A stretch of 64,000 nucleotides of DNA from Streptomyces sp. 11x1 (GCF_032598905.1 NZ_CP122458.1:5853001-5917000); one strand, 5' to 3'; counted from the stretch's first letter, positions 28,066-37,140 are shown. Numbers and translations: made by a program. Notes: generated from the letters alone by a model not told the origin.

Positions 28066-29328
28066 TCACACCCCACGCGCCGGCCCCGGTGAGAACCGCA
28101 CCGGCAACTCCACCAACCCCCGCAGCCACGGCGAAGGACGGCGGGTCAGGGATTCGGGTGGGGCCGCCAGGTCCAGATCCGGGAGGCGGTCCAGGAGGAC
28201 CTCGATGCCCGTTCGGGCGATGACCTCGGCCGTCTCCTGGGCCGGGAACGGACAGCGGTGCTCGCCGTGGCCGAACGAGAAGTGCGCGTTGTTCCCACCG
28301 GTCAGCGCGGCGCCGTGCGTGCGGACACGCGGGTCGGCGTTGGCCCCCTGCAGCCCCAGCAGCACCAGATCACCCGCACGGAGGACACGACCGCCGAGAC
28401 GGGTGTCCCGGGTGGTCCAGCGCCCCGCCGCGTTCTGGATGGGCGCGTCCTCCCACAGCACCTCGTTCATGGCCTCGGCCACACTGCTGCGCCCCCCGAA
28501 GAGCGACGCCGCGAAACGGTCGTCCGTCAGCATCAGACGCAGCGAGTTCCCGATCCAGTCGGCCGTCGGCTGGTGCCCCACCGCCAGCATCACCATCACA
28601 TCGTGCGTGACCTCTTCCACCGTCACCCCGTACGCACGCGCGTTCGCCAGGAGCCGCGACACCACGTCGTCCCCGGGCCGCTGCCGGCGCTCCGCCACCA
28701 GCCGGGCCATCGCCGTCCGCAGGTACCGCTCGGCCGCCACCGCCCGGTCCTGCCCGTCGAGGATGTCGTTCAGCGCCGCCACCAACCCGGGCGCGTGCTC
28801 CTCCCGGAATCCGAACAGGAACGCCAGCACCCGCGCGGGCAGCGGCGCCGCGAACTGTCCCACCAGATCCGCCGCGCCCACCCCGCACACCACGTCGATC
28901 AACTCGTCGGCGAAACGCTCGACATGACCGCGCAGCTCCAGCGGCTCGACCGCCTCCAGCGCCTCCTCGATCAGCGCGGCGCGCTGCCGGTGCCGCTCAC
29001 CGACCGTGCCCAGGACCGACGGCTGCTCCGGGCTGATCACGGGCAGCAGCGGCCAGTCCGCCGGGATGCCCGGCCACTGGTTCCACAGGTCGGAGTCACG
29101 GCTGAACAGCTCCGGATCGCTCGTCACCTGGTGCAGTTCGCGGTAGCCCAGCACCAGCCACGCCGGTACGCCCCCGTCCAGCAGCACGGGCACGACCTCC
29201 CCGTGCTCCCGCCGCAACTCCTGGTACAGGGCGGTTGGTTCGCCCCGGAAACGCGCACCGAAGAGGGGCACGGGCGGCGACGGCGGTACGGAGTGGCCGT
29301 CGCCGTTCTCAGAGGTTGCGAAGTCCAA
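28066..29328 (-). CDS. cvnE: Conservon cytochrome P450, CYP157-like, lacking EXXR
   Basis: A 420-residue P450 starting at TTG 29328, overlapping the DUF742 gene by 20 nt. The heme loop is FSFGHGEHRC with Cys359, followed by Pro-Phe instead of the usual x-Gly. The I-helix reads AVGHQPT (about 249-255) in place of AGxxT. The K-helix reads NEVLW (288-292), so the otherwise near-invariant EXXR Arg is Trp; the same loss is known for the CYP157 family of Streptomyces conservons. Its first residues (MDFATSEN) look like the start of CvnD GTPases rather than of a P450. Redox partners are not encoded here. Substrate unknown. Confidence 0.88.
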   Translation of the reverse strand: MDFATSENGDGHSVPPSPPVPLFGARFRGEPTALYQELRREHGEVVPVLLDGGVPAWLVLGYRELHQVTSDPELFSRDSDLWNQWPGIPADWPLLPVISPEQPSVLGTVGERHRQRAALIEEALEAVEPLELRGHVERFADELIDVVCGVGAADLVGQFAAPLPARVLAFLFGFREEHAPGLVAALNDILDGQDRAVAAERYLRTAMARLVAERRQRPGDDVVSRLLANARAYGVTVEEVTHDVMVMLAVGHQPTADWIGNSLRLMLTDDRFAASLFGGRSSVAEAMNEVLWEDAPIQNAAGRWTTRDTRLGGRVLRAGDLVLLGLQGANADPRVRTHGAALTGGNNAHFSFGHGEHRCPFPAQETAEVIARTGIEVLLDRLPDLDLAAPPESLTRRPSPWLRGLVELPVRFSPGPARGV

Positions 29329-29656
29329 CTAGCACCTGCTCCAGAATGTCCGGATCAACCAGGGTGGCGTGGTTCGGATGCCGGGCGCTGACCCGGCCCG
29401 CCGTGAGGAGGTCGGAGAGCAGCACCTTGGTGATGCTCACCGGCAGCCGCAGTTCGGCGGCGATCTCCACCACCGCCGTCGGACGCTCCGTCAGCCGCAG
29501 GATCGTCACGTGTTCCGACTGCATGCCCGGGATCGGCTGGCTCTCCGCGACCACCAGCGTCACCAGGTCCAGCGGCGCTCCGGGCGCGGAGCGGCTGCGA
29601 CCCCCGGTGAGCGTGTACAGCCGGTCGGGCAGGTCGTCCCTGCCGGGCCGGCTCAT
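29309..29656 (-). CDS. cvnC: Conservon protein CvnC (DUF742)
   Basis: A 115-residue DUF742 protein with LYTLTGGRSRS, ESQPIPGMQSEH, a winged-helix-like core (EIAAELRLPVSITKVLLSDLLTAGRV) and the end VLVGLRNL. In conservons it works with the CvnB roadblock protein and the CvnD GTPase beside a CvnA sensor at the membrane. It is coupled to CvnB by ATGA (29653-29656) and runs 20 nt into the P450 gene. Confidence 0.93.
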   Translation of the reverse strand: MSRPGRDDLPDRLYTLTGGRSRSAPGAPLDLVTLVVAESQPIPGMQSEHVTILRLTERPTAVVEIAAELRLPVSITKVLLSDLLTAGRVSARHPNHATLVDPDILEQVLVGLRNL

Positions 29657-30186
29657 GACGTACGGGGCGCCAGAGCCATGGCCGTGACCACGGTCGTCGT
29701 CGTACCCGCTTGACCAGTGGCGCTCGCCGTACCGGTCGTGCTCGCCGTACCGGTCGGGTCATCGGCAGCCGCGCTCGTCGGGTGGCGGGGCCGCGCGCTC
29801 AGGTGCTCGCCCAGCTGTTCGACCAGCTCGCTCATGTTGTGCCCGACGAGCCCGGCCTCCGCCTCCTCGTCCGTCACCACGGCCAGATGCGCGCCCTCGC
29901 CCGCCTCCACGATGAACAGGACTCCGCCGTAGAACTCCGCCATCGCCGACCGCACGCCCCCGCTGCCGTCGCCGAACTGGATGGACGCCCCGTGGGACAG
30001 CGACTGGATGCCGGCGGCGATCGCGGCCAGTTGGTCGGCCTGGTCGACGGAGAGCTCGGGCGTACGGCACAGTTTCAGGCCGTCCCGGGAGAGGACGAGC
30101 GCGTGCCGGGCGCCCGGAGTGCGTTCCAGCAAACCCTCCATGAGCCAGGTGAGCCTGTCGTCGGCGGTGGAGCCGGTGCCGGTCAT
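29653..30186 (-). CDS. cvnB: Conservon roadblock/LC7 protein CvnB
   Basis: ATG 30186 overlaps the CvnA stop by ATGA and gives 177 residues. The first 125 are a roadblock/LC7 domain (RLTWLMEGLLERTPGARHALVLSRDGLKL, AAGIQSLSHGASIQFG, VVTDEEAEAGLVGHNMSELVEQLGEHL). The last 40 are an unusual Thr/Ala/Gly-rich tail absent from most CvnB proteins. Roadblock proteins act as activators or dissociation factors for small GTPases of the MglA/CvnD type, which makes the missing CvnD notable. Confidence 0.93.
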   Translation of the reverse strand: MTGTGSTADDRLTWLMEGLLERTPGARHALVLSRDGLKLCRTPELSVDQADQLAAIAAGIQSLSHGASIQFGDGSGGVRSAMAEFYGGVLFIVEAGEGAHLAVVTDEEAEAGLVGHNMSELVEQLGEHLSARPRHPTSAAADDPTGTASTTGTASATGQAGTTTTVVTAMALAPRTS

Positions 30187-32990
30187 GGGGTGTGGTCGCC
30201 TTCCAGGTGGGGGTGCGTGTGGGGGGCGGGGGTGTGGGGCGGCGGCTCTTCGACCGGGGCGAGAGCCAGCTCCGGGGCCGCGGCCAAGTCCGGGTCCGGG
30301 GCCGGTGCAGGGCTTGGGTCCGGTGCGGGGTTCGGATCCGTGTACGGGGCGGACTTCGCGTACGGGGACGACGCCGTGTACGGAGCCGGGGATGCGTAAG
30401 GGGCAGGCTCCGCGTACGAGGGTGAGTCCGGGTACGGCTCCGGGTGCGCGTACGGCTCCTGGTGGGCGTACGCGGACGGGGCCGGGTCCGCGACCGAGCC
30501 CGTGTCCAGGTTCAGGTCCGGGGTGGGCGCGGTGGCCTGCTCCGGGGCGGGGCGGGTGTCCAGGACGGGCTCCCAGGCCGGCTCCCGTACCGGATCGAGT
30601 TCCCACTTCGCCTCCTGCGCGGGATCCGGCGCCCAGGGAAGCTCGGCGGCGGCCTCCGCCTCCCAGGCGGCCTGCTTCGCCGCCTCCGACTGCCACGCGA
30701 GCCCCTTCGCGGGCTCGGGCTCCCAACCGGGCTCCGGCACGGGACCGGGTGCCCAGGCCGTCTCCTCCACGGATTCGGGCTCGGCATCGGGCCGCGGTTC
30801 CCACGCGGTTCCCCCTACGACACCCCACTGGGGCTCCCGCACGGGCTCCAACTCCGGCTGCCGCGCCTCGCCTTGGTCCATGGCCTCGGCCTCGGCGGGC
30901 GGAGCGGCGTCCCGTACGGGTTCCAGGGCGGCCTCCGGCGCGACCGGCCCGGCAGGGGCCGCGGGGGGCACGTATCGGTCGACGGCGGCGGACGGGTCGG
31001 CGTACCGTTCGACGGCGGTGGACGGGTCCGGTGGTGTCGACGGGACCGGCGTCCCCGTGGAGCTCTCGTCCCCCGAGGCCGTCCCCTGGACGAACGCCTG
31101 GTCCAGCCCGCCCGTGCCGCGCACCGCGCGGCGGAAGCTGCTGAAGCGGACCGCGCCGGTGCCCGCGTCCTCGGCGGGCCGGGATACGCGCTCCGAACGG
31201 GCCTGCGCGTCGGCGGCCTGCGCCCTGGTGTGTGCCTCCGCCTCCGCGAGTGACTGGCCGCGCCGACGCCGGGGGAGGGCGTCGGAAGGGGTGGGGGAGG
31301 CGGTCTCGCCCGGGGTGGTCGGAGAGCCGGGCTCGGCGTCGTGCCGCGTGTCGGGCTCGGCGGCGTACGCACCGGCGTACCCGGAGTCGAAGGCCGGGTC
31401 GCCCGAGCCGAATTCGCTGCTGAACGACGAGGTGAAGGGGGAGGCGAACGAGGACGTGTGGGGCGCGCCGTACGCCGGAGAGCCGAACGGCGCGTCAGCC
31501 GGAGCGTCAGCCGGCGTGCCCGTCGCCGTGCCCCCCGGCGGCGTCGAAGGCGCCCGGCGGTAGCCGGACAGGGAGTCGATCAGGGCGTCGGCGACGGGGT
31601 CGGAGGTCGGCGGGGCCGGAGCCTCCGGCGGGAACTCGTGCGTGGGCGTGGGCTCGGCGTCCAGGTCGTGCGGGGCGCGTACGCCCGCGTACGGCGGCGG
31701 AACAGGCGCCGCCCCCGCGAGGGGCGCCGACGCGGGAGGGGCGGGCGTGGCCGACCCCGCCGACTGGAACCCTGTCGCGGGCGATGCCGTCGTGGGCGAT
31801 GCCGTCGTGGGGACCGTGCTGGCCAGGACGTCCTGCGGGATGAGCATCAGCACACCCGTGCCGCCGCGCGCGGACGGCCGGAAGGAGATCTTCAGCCCGT
31901 GCTTGCGGGCGAGCCGGCCGACGACGGCGAGGCCGAGACGCGTGCCGGAAAGAGTCGTGAGGTCGGCCGTCTCGCCCGACACGGCGCGTTCGGCGCGCCG
32001 GAGCTGGACGTCGCTCATGACCAGCCCGGAGTCCTCGACGGAGATGATCGCCCCGGCCGGGACCTCCTCGACGTACACATGGACCTCGGCGGTCGGCGGC
32101 GAGAAGTTGGCCGCGTTGTCGAGGAGTTCGGCGAGTGCGTGCATGACGCCCTCGGCGGCGTGGCCGGCGACGGCGGCCTCGCTGGAGGAGTGCAGCCGCA
32201 CCCGACGGTAGGCGCCGATCCGGCCCATCGCGCCCCGCAGGATCGACTCCATCGGGATCGGCCGTGCCCATCGGCGGCCCGAGCGGGCGCCCGCGAGGAC
32301 GGCCACGGAGTCGGCGAGGCGACCCGCCTGGGCGGTGCGGTGGTCGAGGTGGAGGAGGTCGGCGAGGACGTCCTCGTCGGCGTGACGTTCCTCCATGGCC
32401 CGCAGGTCGGCGAGGGTGCCGGTGGCGAGGGCCTGCATCCGGCCCGCCACGTTGGCGGTCACGGCGAGCAGGGCGGTGCGCTCGGACTCGGCCCGCTCGG
32501 CGCGTTCGGCGAGCAGGGACCGCTCCTGGGTGGTCTCCTCCGCCGTACGGTCCCGTTCGTCGGACAGCCGTTCGCGTTCGCGCTCGGCCTCCGTGGTCAG
32601 CCGTACCCGTTCCCGGGCGAACTCGGCCGCGATCCGTGCCCGTTCCTGCACGAACTCCTCAGTCAACCGGCCGCGTTCCTGGGTGTGCTCCTCGGCCATT
32701 CTGGCCCGTTCCTGGAGCAGCAGACCCGTGTCCCGGGAGACCGCGTCCAGCCGCAGGCGCAGCAGCCGTACCGACACGCGCGCGTGAACGGTGACGGCGA
32801 CGGTCAGCGTCAGCAGCAGCGCGGCCGCGCCCCCGCCGACCGCGAGGGCCGTGCGTACGTCCGGCGGCGCCGGTGCGACGACCGCGCCCACGGCGGTCGC
32901 GGAGAGCAGGGCGGTCACCAGGGGTAACGGAAGGACTGAGCGCAGGGCGGGGCGTTCGCCCGGCGGGCGTGGGGGGCTGGGCGCGGTCAT
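30183..32990 (-). CDS. cvnA: Conservon sensor-kinase-like protein CvnA
   Basis: A protein of 935 residues. Two membrane segments (about 20-42 and 47-70) are followed by a long Glu/Arg-rich coiled coil (about 90-175) and a HATPase domain: N-box ELLDNAANFSPP (288-299), G-box EDSGLVMS (319-326), and TLSGTRLGLAVVGRLARKHG. From residue 400 on, more than 500 residues are Pro/Ala/Glu-rich and disordered, with WEPEP-like and PYA(E/S/H)P-like repeats. Other CvnA proteins act as inner-membrane sensors scaffolding the CvnBCD complex. Promoter region is 32991-33379. Confidence 0.92.
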   Translation of the reverse strand: MTAPSPPRPPGERPALRSVLPLPLVTALLSATAVGAVVAPAPPDVRTALAVGGGAAALLLTLTVAVTVHARVSVRLLRLRLDAVSRDTGLLLQERARMAEEHTQERGRLTEEFVQERARIAAEFARERVRLTTEAERERERLSDERDRTAEETTQERSLLAERAERAESERTALLAVTANVAGRMQALATGTLADLRAMEERHADEDVLADLLHLDHRTAQAGRLADSVAVLAGARSGRRWARPIPMESILRGAMGRIGAYRRVRLHSSSEAAVAGHAAEGVMHALAELLDNAANFSPPTAEVHVYVEEVPAGAIISVEDSGLVMSDVQLRRAERAVSGETADLTTLSGTRLGLAVVGRLARKHGLKISFRPSARGGTGVLMLIPQDVLASTVPTTASPTTASPATGFQSAGSATPAPPASAPLAGAAPVPPPYAGVRAPHDLDAEPTPTHEFPPEAPAPPTSDPVADALIDSLSGYRRAPSTPPGGTATGTPADAPADAPFGSPAYGAPHTSSFASPFTSSFSSEFGSGDPAFDSGYAGAYAAEPDTRHDAEPGSPTTPGETASPTPSDALPRRRRGQSLAEAEAHTRAQAADAQARSERVSRPAEDAGTGAVRFSSFRRAVRGTGGLDQAFVQGTASGDESSTGTPVPSTPPDPSTAVERYADPSAAVDRYVPPAAPAGPVAPEAALEPVRDAAPPAEAEAMDQGEARQPELEPVREPQWGVVGGTAWEPRPDAEPESVEETAWAPGPVPEPGWEPEPAKGLAWQSEAAKQAAWEAEAAAELPWAPDPAQEAKWELDPVREPAWEPVLDTRPAPEQATAPTPDLNLDTGSVADPAPSAYAHQEPYAHPEPYPDSPSYAEPAPYASPAPYTASSPYAKSAPYTDPNPAPDPSPAPAPDPDLAAAPELALAPVEEPPPHTPAPHTHPHLEGDHTP

Positions 32991-33133
32991 CGGCGGGTGT
33001 CCTCGGTCGGTTCTGAACTCGGTAACGCAGTCGGCTCCTGGAGGCGGTAACTCGGTCGGTCCCTGAACGAGAAGCGACGTCTGGTGCTCAGTTTGTGCTC
33101 AGGCAGTGCTTGAACGGCTTGATCGGGATCGGT

Positions 33134-33177
33134 CAGTGCTTGATCGGCACCTGATCAGCACTTGATCGGCACCTGAT
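33134..33177. repeat. Two tandem 22-bp repeats upstream of the conservon
   Basis: 33134-33155 and 33156-33177 share CTTGATCGGCACCTGAT and differ only in the preceding GTG/GCA. Partial copies (CAGTGCTTGAACGGC at about 33104, GGTCAGTGCTCGATT at about 33184) flank them. The repeats lie in the 389-bp divergent gap between cvnA and the FAD oxidase and could be binding sites for a regulator. No other gene was seen in the gap. Confidence 0.7.
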
Positions 33178-33379
33178 GGAGCTTGGTCAGTGCTCGATTC
33201 GATGCCCAATTGGGCGTCACTATATGGGAGTTCGTGACGGCAGTTGGCCGGTTTCAGGTTGGCTCTCCGGAATCAAGCCAACGTTCCCGGTGTGCGGCGC
33301 GCCGCCTGTCCACAGGCCGGACCGTCACTCCACGGCCACGTCGTCGTCACTGTCAGTGGTCGGGTGCATCCTGGGACGC

Positions 33380-36300
33380 ATGACGGACATCGGGGGTGCG
33401 ACGGGCCGCGGTGCCGCCCGGGCGCGCGACGCGGCAGGTGACGCGGACGCGGCGGAGCTGAGGGGCGCGCTGCGGTCCGCGCTGCGGGCGGCGGGCGTGC
33501 GCGGCGAGACCGCGTTCGACGCGACCGCACGCGCGCTGACGACGATGGACGCGTCCAACTACCGCCGGGTGCCGCTGGGCGTGGTCGCGCCCCGGGACGC
33601 GGACGACGTGGCGGCCGTTCTGTCCGTCTGCCGCGCACACGGCGTGCCGGTCGTCGCGCGCGGCGGTGGCACATCGATCGCCGGGCAGGCCACGGGCACC
33701 GGCGTCGTCCTGGACTTCACCCGCCATCTGAACCGGCTGGTCTCCCTCGACCCCGAGGCGCGCACGGCGGTCGTCCAGCCCGGCCTCGTCCTGGACCGCC
33801 TCCAGGAGGCCGCCGCCCCGCACGGCCTCCGCTTCGGACCCGATCCCTCCACCCACAGCCGCTGCACCCTCGGCGGCATGATCGGCAACAACTCCTGCGG
33901 CTCGCACTCGGTCGCCTGGGGCACGACGGCGGACAGCGTGCGTGAGCTGTCGGTCCTCACGGGGAGCGGCGACGCACGCAGACTGGCCCAGGGCTGGTCC
34001 GGCGCCCCGGACGGCCTCCGCCCGCTGGTGGAGCGGGAGTTGGCCCGCCTGCGCACCGGCTTCCCCGACCTCCCGCGCCGGATCTCCGGGTACGCCCTCG
34101 ACGCCCTTCTCCCGGAGAACGGCGCGGACGTGGCCCGCTCCTTCTGCGGCTCCGAGGGCACGCTCGGAGTGGTCACGGAAGCGGTCGTACGGCTCGTCGA
34201 GGCGCCCCGCGCGCGTGCCCTCGCCGTCCTGGCGTACGCCGACGAGAGCGCCGCCGCCGAGGCGGCCCCCGGGCTGCTGCCGCTCGGCCCGCTGACGGTG
34301 GAGGGGATGGCGGCCGACCTGGTCCCCCCGGGGGCGAGCGGCCTCCCGGCGGGCGGGGCCTGGCTGTTCGTGGAGACGGGCGGCGACACACCCGCCGAGG
34401 CGCGGGCCCGCGCCGACGCCCTGGTCCGCGCGGCCGACGCCGCCGACGCGCGCGTGGTCACGGACCCCGCCGCGCAGCGCGCGCTCTGGCGCGTCCGCGA
34501 GGACGCGAGCGGCACGGCCACCCGGATGCCCGACGGCACCGAGGCCTGGCCGGGCTGGGAGGACTGCGCGGTGCCACCGGCCCGGCTCGGCGCGTACCTG
34601 CGGGACTTCCGGGGCCTGCTGCGTGCCCACGCCCTGCGCGGCACGCCCTACGGCCACTTCGGCGACGGCTGCATCCACGTCCGCATCGACTTCGACCTCC
34701 TGACCCCGGCGGGCGTCGGCCGCTTCCGCCGCTTCTCCGAGGAACTGGCCGAACTGGTCACCTCGCACGGCGGCTCCCTCTCCGGCGAACACGGCGACGG
34801 CCAGGCCCGCGCGGAACTCCTGCCGACGATGTACGGCGCCGAGATGGTCCGGCTGTTCGAGCAGGTGAAGGGCGTCTGGGACCCCGACGACCTCCTGAAC
34901 CCCGGCATGCTCGTCCGCCCCGCACCCCTCGACACCAACCTCCGCTTCGCGGTCCTCCCGCGCACACCCGTGCCGGTGGAGTTCGCCTACCCGGACGACG
35001 GCGGCGACTTCTCGGCGGCGGTACGACGCTGTGTGGGCGTCGCGAAGTGCCGTACGGCCGAGGTGAGTCCGGCGTCCGGAGCCGTCATGTGCCCCTCCTT
35101 CCGCGCCACCGGGGAGGAGGAGCACTCCACCCGGGGCCGGGCCCGCCTCCTGCACGAGATGCTGGCCGGCGAGGTGGTCACCGACGGCTGGCGCTCGCCC
35201 GAGGTGCGGGACGCCCTCGACCTCTGCCTCTCCTGCAAGGGCTGCCGCTCCGACTGCCCGGTCGGCGTCGACATGGCCACGTACAAGGCGGAGTTCCTCC
35301 ACCACCACTACGCGGGCCGCCCTCGCCCGGCGTCCCACTATGCGATGGGGTGGCTGCCGCTGTGGCTCCGCCTGGTGGCCCGTACGCGCACGGCAGGACT
35401 CGTCGGCTTCCTCGCCGGGGTACGCCCTCTCGCCGCACTCGCCAAGCGGCTGGGCGGGATCGCGGGGGAGCGGGAGCTGCCGCGGCCCGCGAGGGTGCCG
35501 TTCACCCGGTGGTACCACCGGATGCTGAAGGAGGAGGCGCGGCGGGAGGAGGCGGCGACCGCGGCGCAGGCGCCCACGACCGTGCTGCTGTGGACGGACA
35601 CCTTCACGGAGTACCTCTCGCCGTCCGTCGGGCAGGCGGCGCTGAAGGTGCTGGAGGCGGCCGGGCTCCATGTGATCGTGCCGCCGACACTGTGGATGAA
35701 GCGGAAACCCGCCTGGGCGCGGAGGCCGGAGGCGGGTGAGGAGGTCGCCCTCACCCAACCGCGCCTCACCCGGACTCCGTTCGCGATGCGGACGGGCCGG
35801 GTCTGCTGCGGGCTGACGTACATCTCGACGGGCCAGCTCGACCGGGCCCGCGCGGTGCTGCGCCGCACGCTCGACATCCTCGACGTCTTCCTGAGCCCGA
35901 TCCCGCAACGGCTGCTGGACGAAGACCCGGACCTCACCCCACCGCACCTCCCCGTCGTCGTCCTCGAACCGAGCTGCGCGGCGACGCTCCGCTCCGACCT
36001 GCCCGAACTCCTCCCCGACGACCCCCGGGCCCACAAGCTCGCCGCCTCGGTCATCACCTTCGCGGAGGCGCTCGAACGCCACGCCCCGCACTGGACCCCA
36101 CCCGCCGTCGACCGCCCGGTCGTCGGCCAGACCCACTGTCACCAGCACGCGGTACTGGGCGACGCCCCCGACCGCCGCCTCCGCGCGGCCGCCGGACTCA
36201 CCGGCGCCCTCAGCGGCGGCTGCTGCGGCCTCGCCGGCAACTTCGGCTTCGAGAAGGGCCACTACGACGTCTCGGTGGCCTGCGCCGAGGAGCAACTCCT

Positions 36301-36505
36301 CCCGGCGGTACGGGACGCGCCCGACGACGCGCTGGTCCTGGCGGACGGCTTCTCCTGCCGGACGCAGCTGGAGCAGCTGGCGGGGAGAAGGGGGCTGCAC
36401 CTGGCGGAGGTACTGGCGGAGGGTCTGAGGGAGGAGGAGCGGGCAGCGAACAGAGGGCCCGATAGCGACAGAGGGCCCGACGGCGGCAGAGGGACGGTGA
36501 TGTGA
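33380..36505 (+). CDS. FAD-linked oxidase / Fe-S domain fusion (D-2-hydroxyacid dehydrogenase type)
   Basis: ATG 33380 gives 1041 residues. The N-terminal half is a GlcD/Dld-type FAD domain (VVARGGGTSIAGQATGTGVVLDF, GGMIGNNSCGSHSVAWG, GHFGDGCIHVRIDF, GEHGDGQARAELL). The centre has ferredoxin-like cysteine motifs (CVGVAKCR...CPSFRAT and CLSCKGCRSDCP), and the C-terminus two cysteine-rich CCG-type segments (LEPSCAATLRSDLPELL, GGCCGLAGNFGFEKGHYDVS). This architecture combines the activities of GlpC and GlcD in one chain and is typical of membrane-associated D-lactate or D-2-hydroxyglutarate dehydrogenases feeding quinones. A longer open frame starting at 33176 was rejected because it runs through the promoter repeats. 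Confidence 0.9.
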   Translation: MTDIGGATGRGAARARDAAGDADAAELRGALRSALRAAGVRGETAFDATARALTTMDASNYRRVPLGVVAPRDADDVAAVLSVCRAHGVPVVARGGGTSIAGQATGTGVVLDFTRHLNRLVSLDPEARTAVVQPGLVLDRLQEAAAPHGLRFGPDPSTHSRCTLGGMIGNNSCGSHSVAWGTTADSVRELSVLTGSGDARRLAQGWSGAPDGLRPLVERELARLRTGFPDLPRRISGYALDALLPENGADVARSFCGSEGTLGVVTEAVVRLVEAPRARALAVLAYADESAAAEAAPGLLPLGPLTVEGMAADLVPPGASGLPAGGAWLFVETGGDTPAEARARADALVRAADAADARVVTDPAAQRALWRVREDASGTATRMPDGTEAWPGWEDCAVPPARLGAYLRDFRGLLRAHALRGTPYGHFGDGCIHVRIDFDLLTPAGVGRFRRFSEELAELVTSHGGSLSGEHGDGQARAELLPTMYGAEMVRLFEQVKGVWDPDDLLNPGMLVRPAPLDTNLRFAVLPRTPVPVEFAYPDDGGDFSAAVRRCVGVAKCRTAEVSPASGAVMCPSFRATGEEEHSTRGRARLLHEMLAGEVVTDGWRSPEVRDALDLCLSCKGCRSDCPVGVDMATYKAEFLHHHYAGRPRPASHYAMGWLPLWLRLVARTRTAGLVGFLAGVRPLAALAKRLGGIAGERELPRPARVPFTRWYHRMLKEEARREEAATAAQAPTTVLLWTDTFTEYLSPSVGQAALKVLEAAGLHVIVPPTLWMKRKPAWARRPEAGEEVALTQPRLTRTPFAMRTGRVCCGLTYISTGQLDRARAVLRRTLDILDVFLSPIPQRLLDEDPDLTPPHLPVVVLEPSCAATLRSDLPELLPDDPRAHKLAASVITFAEALERHAPHWTPPAVDRPVVGQTHCHQHAVLGDAPDRRLRAAAGLTGALSGGCCGLAGNFGFEKGHYDVSVACAEEQLLPAVRDAPDDALVLADGFSCRTQLEQLAGRRGLHLAEVLAEGLREEERAANRGPDSDRGPDGGRGTVM

Positions 36506-36526
36506 GCGCGGACGGGCCGGCAGACC

Positions 36527-36895
36527 TCAGGCGCCCTGACGCTCCCCCAGCCCCACCGCTCGGCCATCCTCGTCCCACCGGATCTCCAGGATCCGTACGA
36601 CGGCGTCACGGTCGAGGGGCCCGAACACATGGGGGAACAGGACGTCCTCGCCGACACCCGGCGGCGGGGCGGGGGCGGCGGCCTCGAACTCCACCCGGGC
36701 GGTGAGCCGTTCCTCGTCGAGGACGAGCACGTGCAGCGGCCTGGGCGCGTCCCGGTAGAAGGCGTTGACGACGGCCAGCGTGGTCGCCTCGTCCGGCGAA
36801 CAGTGCACGAAACCGTCCGCCGGGAGCGAGTCGGGGGCGTACGGCTGGTCGGGCCGGGCGGTCCAGACGTCCAGGGATACGACGTGGTAGATCAC
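36527..36895 (-). CDS. DUF952 protein
   Basis: GTG 36895 (VIYHVVSLDVW) gives 122 residues matching DUF952: DGFVHCSPDEATTLAVVNAFYRD, LHVLVLDEERLTA and VLFPHVFGPLDRDAVV. The His-Cys in FVHCS is invariant in the family and may be catalytic; some relatives resemble glutathione-S-transferase-like or ADP-ribosyl-type folds, but no activity is established. Convergent with the FAD oxidase. Confidence 0.85.
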   Translation of the reverse strand: MIYHVVSLDVWTARPDQPYAPDSLPADGFVHCSPDEATTLAVVNAFYRDAPRPLHVLVLDEERLTARVEFEAAAPAPPPGVGEDVLFPHVFGPLDRDAVVRILEIRWDEDGRAVGLGERQGA

Positions 36896-37058
36896 AGGCC
36901 GGTTATACAGCAGCGAGCGACAAGCCCGCCGTGGGCTCGACCTTGATCGGTTCGATGGCCACACCTAATCACCGGCCCCTCGCCGCCGGTGTCCTGGCAG
37001 TCGATCGTCCCGGCGGACAACTCGATGTGCGGCACCCGTACCCCCGTCGGTCAGGTCT

Positions 37059-37078
37059 CCCGCCCACGGACGGGCGGG
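37059..37078. other. Hairpin resembling an IS200/IS605 end
   Basis: CCCGCCC-ACGGAC-GGGCGGG followed by GATCC has the same layout as the IS-type hairpin at 8846-8880. No transposase is near. It may instead be a terminator for the EamA gene, which ends at 37141 on the minus strand. Confidence 0.35.
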
Positions 37079-37140
37079 GATCCCCCTCACGTTAGGGAGA
37101 CGGGTGGGTCAGGCCAAGACATGGGCCGCCAGACAGCGGC

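Noticed and set aside
33353..36400. 1015-codon open frame antisense to the FAD/Fe-S oxidase
   Set aside because: Antisense frames stay open in high-GC coding DNA; its protein is Gly/Arg/Val-rich with no domain, while the sense frame has a full set of FAD and Fe-S motifs.
36896..37140. Possible tRNA or structured RNA in the gap before the EamA gene
   Set aside because: No acceptor/T-arm pattern could be folded; only the short hairpin at 37059-37078 is clear.
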